NCBI RefSeq assembly: GCF_002018875.1
Contig: NZ_MVOL01000014.1
Coordinates: 124,001-188,000, forward strand
Direction: 5' to 3'
From: Pseudomonas sp. MF4836
GTDB lineage: Bacteria; Pseudomonadota; Gammaproteobacteria; Pseudomonadales; Pseudomonadaceae
Length of the DNA stretch: 64,000 bases
The position numbers and the translations under genes were made by a program. Below are positions 62,515 to 64,000 of this stretch, piece by piece; within the stretch, counting starts at the first letter, position 1, and every line of letters starts with the position of its first letter. The notes beneath the pieces are model-generated. The model made no database searches, had not been told where the DNA came from, and saw only the letters and a list, made by a program, of their open reading frames with translations.

Positions 62515-63312
62515 ATGCCCGATATCACCTACGGCTCTGTGTGCAGTGGCATCGAAGCCGCGACACAGGCCTGGCACCCGCTGGGCATGCGCGCCGCCTG
62601 GTTCGCCGAGATTGAGCCGTTCCCCTCAGCGGTCCTGGCCCACCACTACCCCGACGTGCCGAACCACGGCGACATGACCAAGCTGGCTGCCCTGGTGCTG
62701 GCCGGCAAGATCCCGGCGCCGGACGTGTTGGTCGGCGGCCCCCCGTGCCAGGCCTTCAGCGTTGCCGGTATGCGCGAAGGCCTCCCCGACCCGCGCGGCG
62801 CCCTCACCATCAAATACGTGGAGCTTGCAGATGCAGTTGACTATGTTCGCGCCGGCCAGCGAAAGCCCACCAGCGTCATCGTCCGGGAGAACGTCCCCGG
62901 CGTACTCAACGACAAAGGGAACGCCTTCGGATGCTTTCTTGGCGCGCTTGCTGGGGAAGACTGCGAGCTGCAGCCTCCAGGGAAGAAATGGAAGGACGCT
63001 GGTTGTGTGTATGGACCCAAAAGAGCAATCGCGTGGCGGGTCCTGGACGCCCAATATTTCGGCCTGGCCCAACGACGCCGTCGTGTGTTCGTTGTCGCAA
63101 GTTCTAGAGACGGGTTCGATCCCACCGAGGTGCTTTTTGAGCGCGAGGGCATGCGCCGGGACACTGCGTCGCGCCGAGGCGAGGGGCAAGACGTTACCCG
63201 AACAGCTCCTTTCGCCCTTCCACTCCCGTGCGGATGTGGATACGTCTTCGCTGAATCCTTCGCCATTACGGCTGAATTAGGCCGCGCTACGAAGCGGCGT
63301 CGGCTTGAATGA
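62515..63312 (+). CDS. Phage-type DNA cytosine-5 methyltransferase, C-terminus shortened
   Basis: A 265-residue C5-methyltransferase core. Motif I is YGSVCSGIEAATQAW, motif IV GGPPCQAFSVAGMREGLPDP with the catalytic cysteine, motif VI VRENVPGVLND and motif VIII QRRRRVFVVASS. The target-recognition domain and motifs IX-X are missing: after FEREGMRRDTASRRGE the protein runs only about 50 more residues. Removing the integron cassette would change only the last 14 codons (to a stop after ITHA), so the loss predates the cassette. Activity is doubtful. ATG 62515 follows GAGG. Confidence 0.75.
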   Translation: MPDITYGSVCSGIEAATQAWHPLGMRAAWFAEIEPFPSAVLAHHYPDVPNHGDMTKLAALVLAGKIPAPDVLVGGPPCQAFSVAGMREGLPDPRGALTIKYVELADAVDYVRAGQRKPTSVIVRENVPGVLNDKGNAFGCFLGALAGEDCELQPPGKKWKDAGCVYGPKRAIAWRVLDAQYFGLAQRRRRVFVVASSRDGFDPTEVLFEREGMRRDTASRRGEGQDVTRTAPFALPLPCGCGYVFAESFAITAELGRATKRRRLE

Positions 63313-63587
63313 AGGGTTAGGCCGCAGCAGTGCCCGCGGGGATCCAAAGATCATCGCCCTCAAGATCATAGGTGCGCTGCTCGCAGCCTCCATCTTTGCA
63401 GCGGATATAGGCAAGCATACGGGTCTCGCCGTCGCTGTTCGCCACCAGCCAGTAGTAAGCGTAACCATCATCTGAGAACTCGCTATCCTGCCAAACTTCG
63501 ACACTGGGATGAGATGCGCTAAGGCGAGAGAACACTTCCGTCGATTGGATAATGAAGATGTCGGACATACTCTTTCCTGTGGCCTAA
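63269..63587 (-). mobile_element. Single integron gene cassette (attC plus gene) at a secondary site
   Basis: On the minus strand the cassette opens with TTAGGC (63587-63582), carries one gene and closes with an attC-like region 63322-63269. That region begins GCCTAAC, has the classic TTCAAGCCGACGCCGCTTCG core and ends CTAATTCAGCCG. When circular, G63269 joins TTAGGC to give GTTAGGC, the exact complement of GCCTAAC, and the attC is 60 bases long, the size of the 59-base-element class. The empty site would read G|TA, the GWT consensus of IntI secondary sites. No intI or attI is present. Confidence 0.82.
63317..63568 (-). CDS. Integron-cassette-encoded hypothetical protein (83 aa)
   Basis: ATG 63568 with AGGAAAG upstream; the stop codon TAA falls inside the attC R-box, a typical cassette layout. 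The product MSDIFIIQSTEVFSRLSASH contains an aromatic, acidic core (DDGYAYYWLVANSDGETRML) and CKDGGC. It resembles other short cassette proteins of unknown function, possibly binding or defence-related; no family is assigned. As a promoterless cassette it depends on outside transcription. Confidence 0.75.
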   Translation of the reverse strand: MSDIFIIQSTEVFSRLSASHPSVEVWQDSEFSDDGYAYYWLVANSDGETRMLAYIRCKDGGCEQRTYDLEGDDLWIPAGTAAA

Positions 63588-63769
63588 CACACGCGTAGAT
63601 AGACGCGAACTTGCGAGCCTTAATGGACGCGATTGTTAATTGTGTTTCTGAAAATCAATTATAAATTTACACCAACTGGTGAATAGTATTCTCTTGCTGA
63701 CGGCCGCGACGGCTCTAGATTACGCTATCTACACTGATATTGAAGCTATCCACCACCTGACAAGTCATC

Positions 63770-64000
63770 TTAAAGATGCAGAACCGAATTGCCTCCGGCG
63801 CCGTGCTCCGGCGCTTCGACCTTGACCCGCATCCCGATCAACAGCGCTGCGAGCAGCATCAGGATGCCGGCAGCGACAAATACGCCGGCGATGCCACTGA
63901 AACTGAACATAGCGCCCCCGGCAGCAGCACCCGCAGCGATCGCCGACTGCACCGAGGCCACTACCATTCCTCCCGCGCTTTCCGCCTGATCTGGCACCGC
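63770..64000 (-). CDS. MFS transporter, C-terminal end (partial)
   Basis: The last 76 codons of a gene that continues beyond the right edge. AVPDQAESAGGMVVASVQSA and AGAAAGGAMFSFSGIAGVFV form the last two helices of a drug/sugar-efflux type MFS permease, followed by a short cytosolic tail ending GGNSVLHL. Substrate unknown; the start lies outside the window. Confidence 0.8.
   Translation of the reverse strand, partial: AVPDQAESAGGMVVASVQSAIAAGAAAGGAMFSFSGIAGVFVAAGILMLLAALLIGMRVKVEAPEHGAGGNSVLHL

Overview
The window is a piece of a Pseudomonas chromosome, most likely from the fluorescens/putida side of the genus. The evidence is a GC-rich backbone, many families typical of the genus (OprD porin, DUF1883, DUF502, DUF969/DUF979, an homodimeric pyruvate dehydrogenase E1 paralogue, PhnX-type phosphonate degradation) and a close relative of monalysin, the pore-forming toxin first described in Pseudomonas entomophila. 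No rRNA, complete tRNA, CRISPR array or integrase was found. No sequence search could be run, so family names rest on motifs and remembered family features.

Layout. 0-11.5 kb is ordinary core: DUF1883 tail, an AlkB-like dioxygenase, a GyrI-like protein, an AcuI/YhdH reductase, DUF502, nitronate monooxygenase, the modABC molybdate operon behind a ModE-like palindrome, topoisomerase IB, an ABC-F ATPase, a VOC protein and YbjQ. 11.5-13.4 kb is gene-poor and holds a MliC-like gene with a doubtful 5' end, a long nested hairpin with a strong minus-strand terminator (a candidate non-coding RNA) and a second hairpin. 13.4-26 kb carries the 5-oxoproline transporter with pcp, two small-molecule acetyltransferase/VOC stretches, a fatty acid hydroxylase, an orphan pyruvate dehydrogenase-type E1 and a LysR-linked redox cluster.

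26-34 kb is a self-contained phosphonate module: LysR, phnD-phnC-phnE, an iron-type alcohol dehydrogenase, an organophosphate-antiporter-type MFS protein, a second LysR and phnX. The aminotransferase phnW that normally feeds PhnX is missing, and the dehydrogenase sits in its place. This suggests entry through an alcohol (2-hydroxyethylphosphonate) or a reversible aldehyde/alcohol step.

34-47.5 kb is a patchwork of small lipoproteins, small membrane proteins and hypotheticals, mostly on the minus strand, with the monalysin-like toxin gene at 45.2-46.0 kb. 47.5-55.6 kb is a tricarboxylate/dicarboxylate uptake and catabolism cluster: LysR, a PrpF/4-oxalomesaconate tautomerase-family protein, a DctA-type symporter, a CitMHS-type transporter, an OprD porin and a chemoreceptor.

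55.6-64 kb is accessory DNA: CigR-like and DUF3224 proteins, two paralogous membrane proteins, a gene split by an in-frame stop, an AT-rich orphan fimbrial-type adhesin, a shortened phage-type cytosine methyltransferase, and a single integron gene cassette (gene plus a 60-bp attC when circularised) inserted at what looks like a secondary GTA site with no integrase nearby. The window ends inside an MFS transporter gene.
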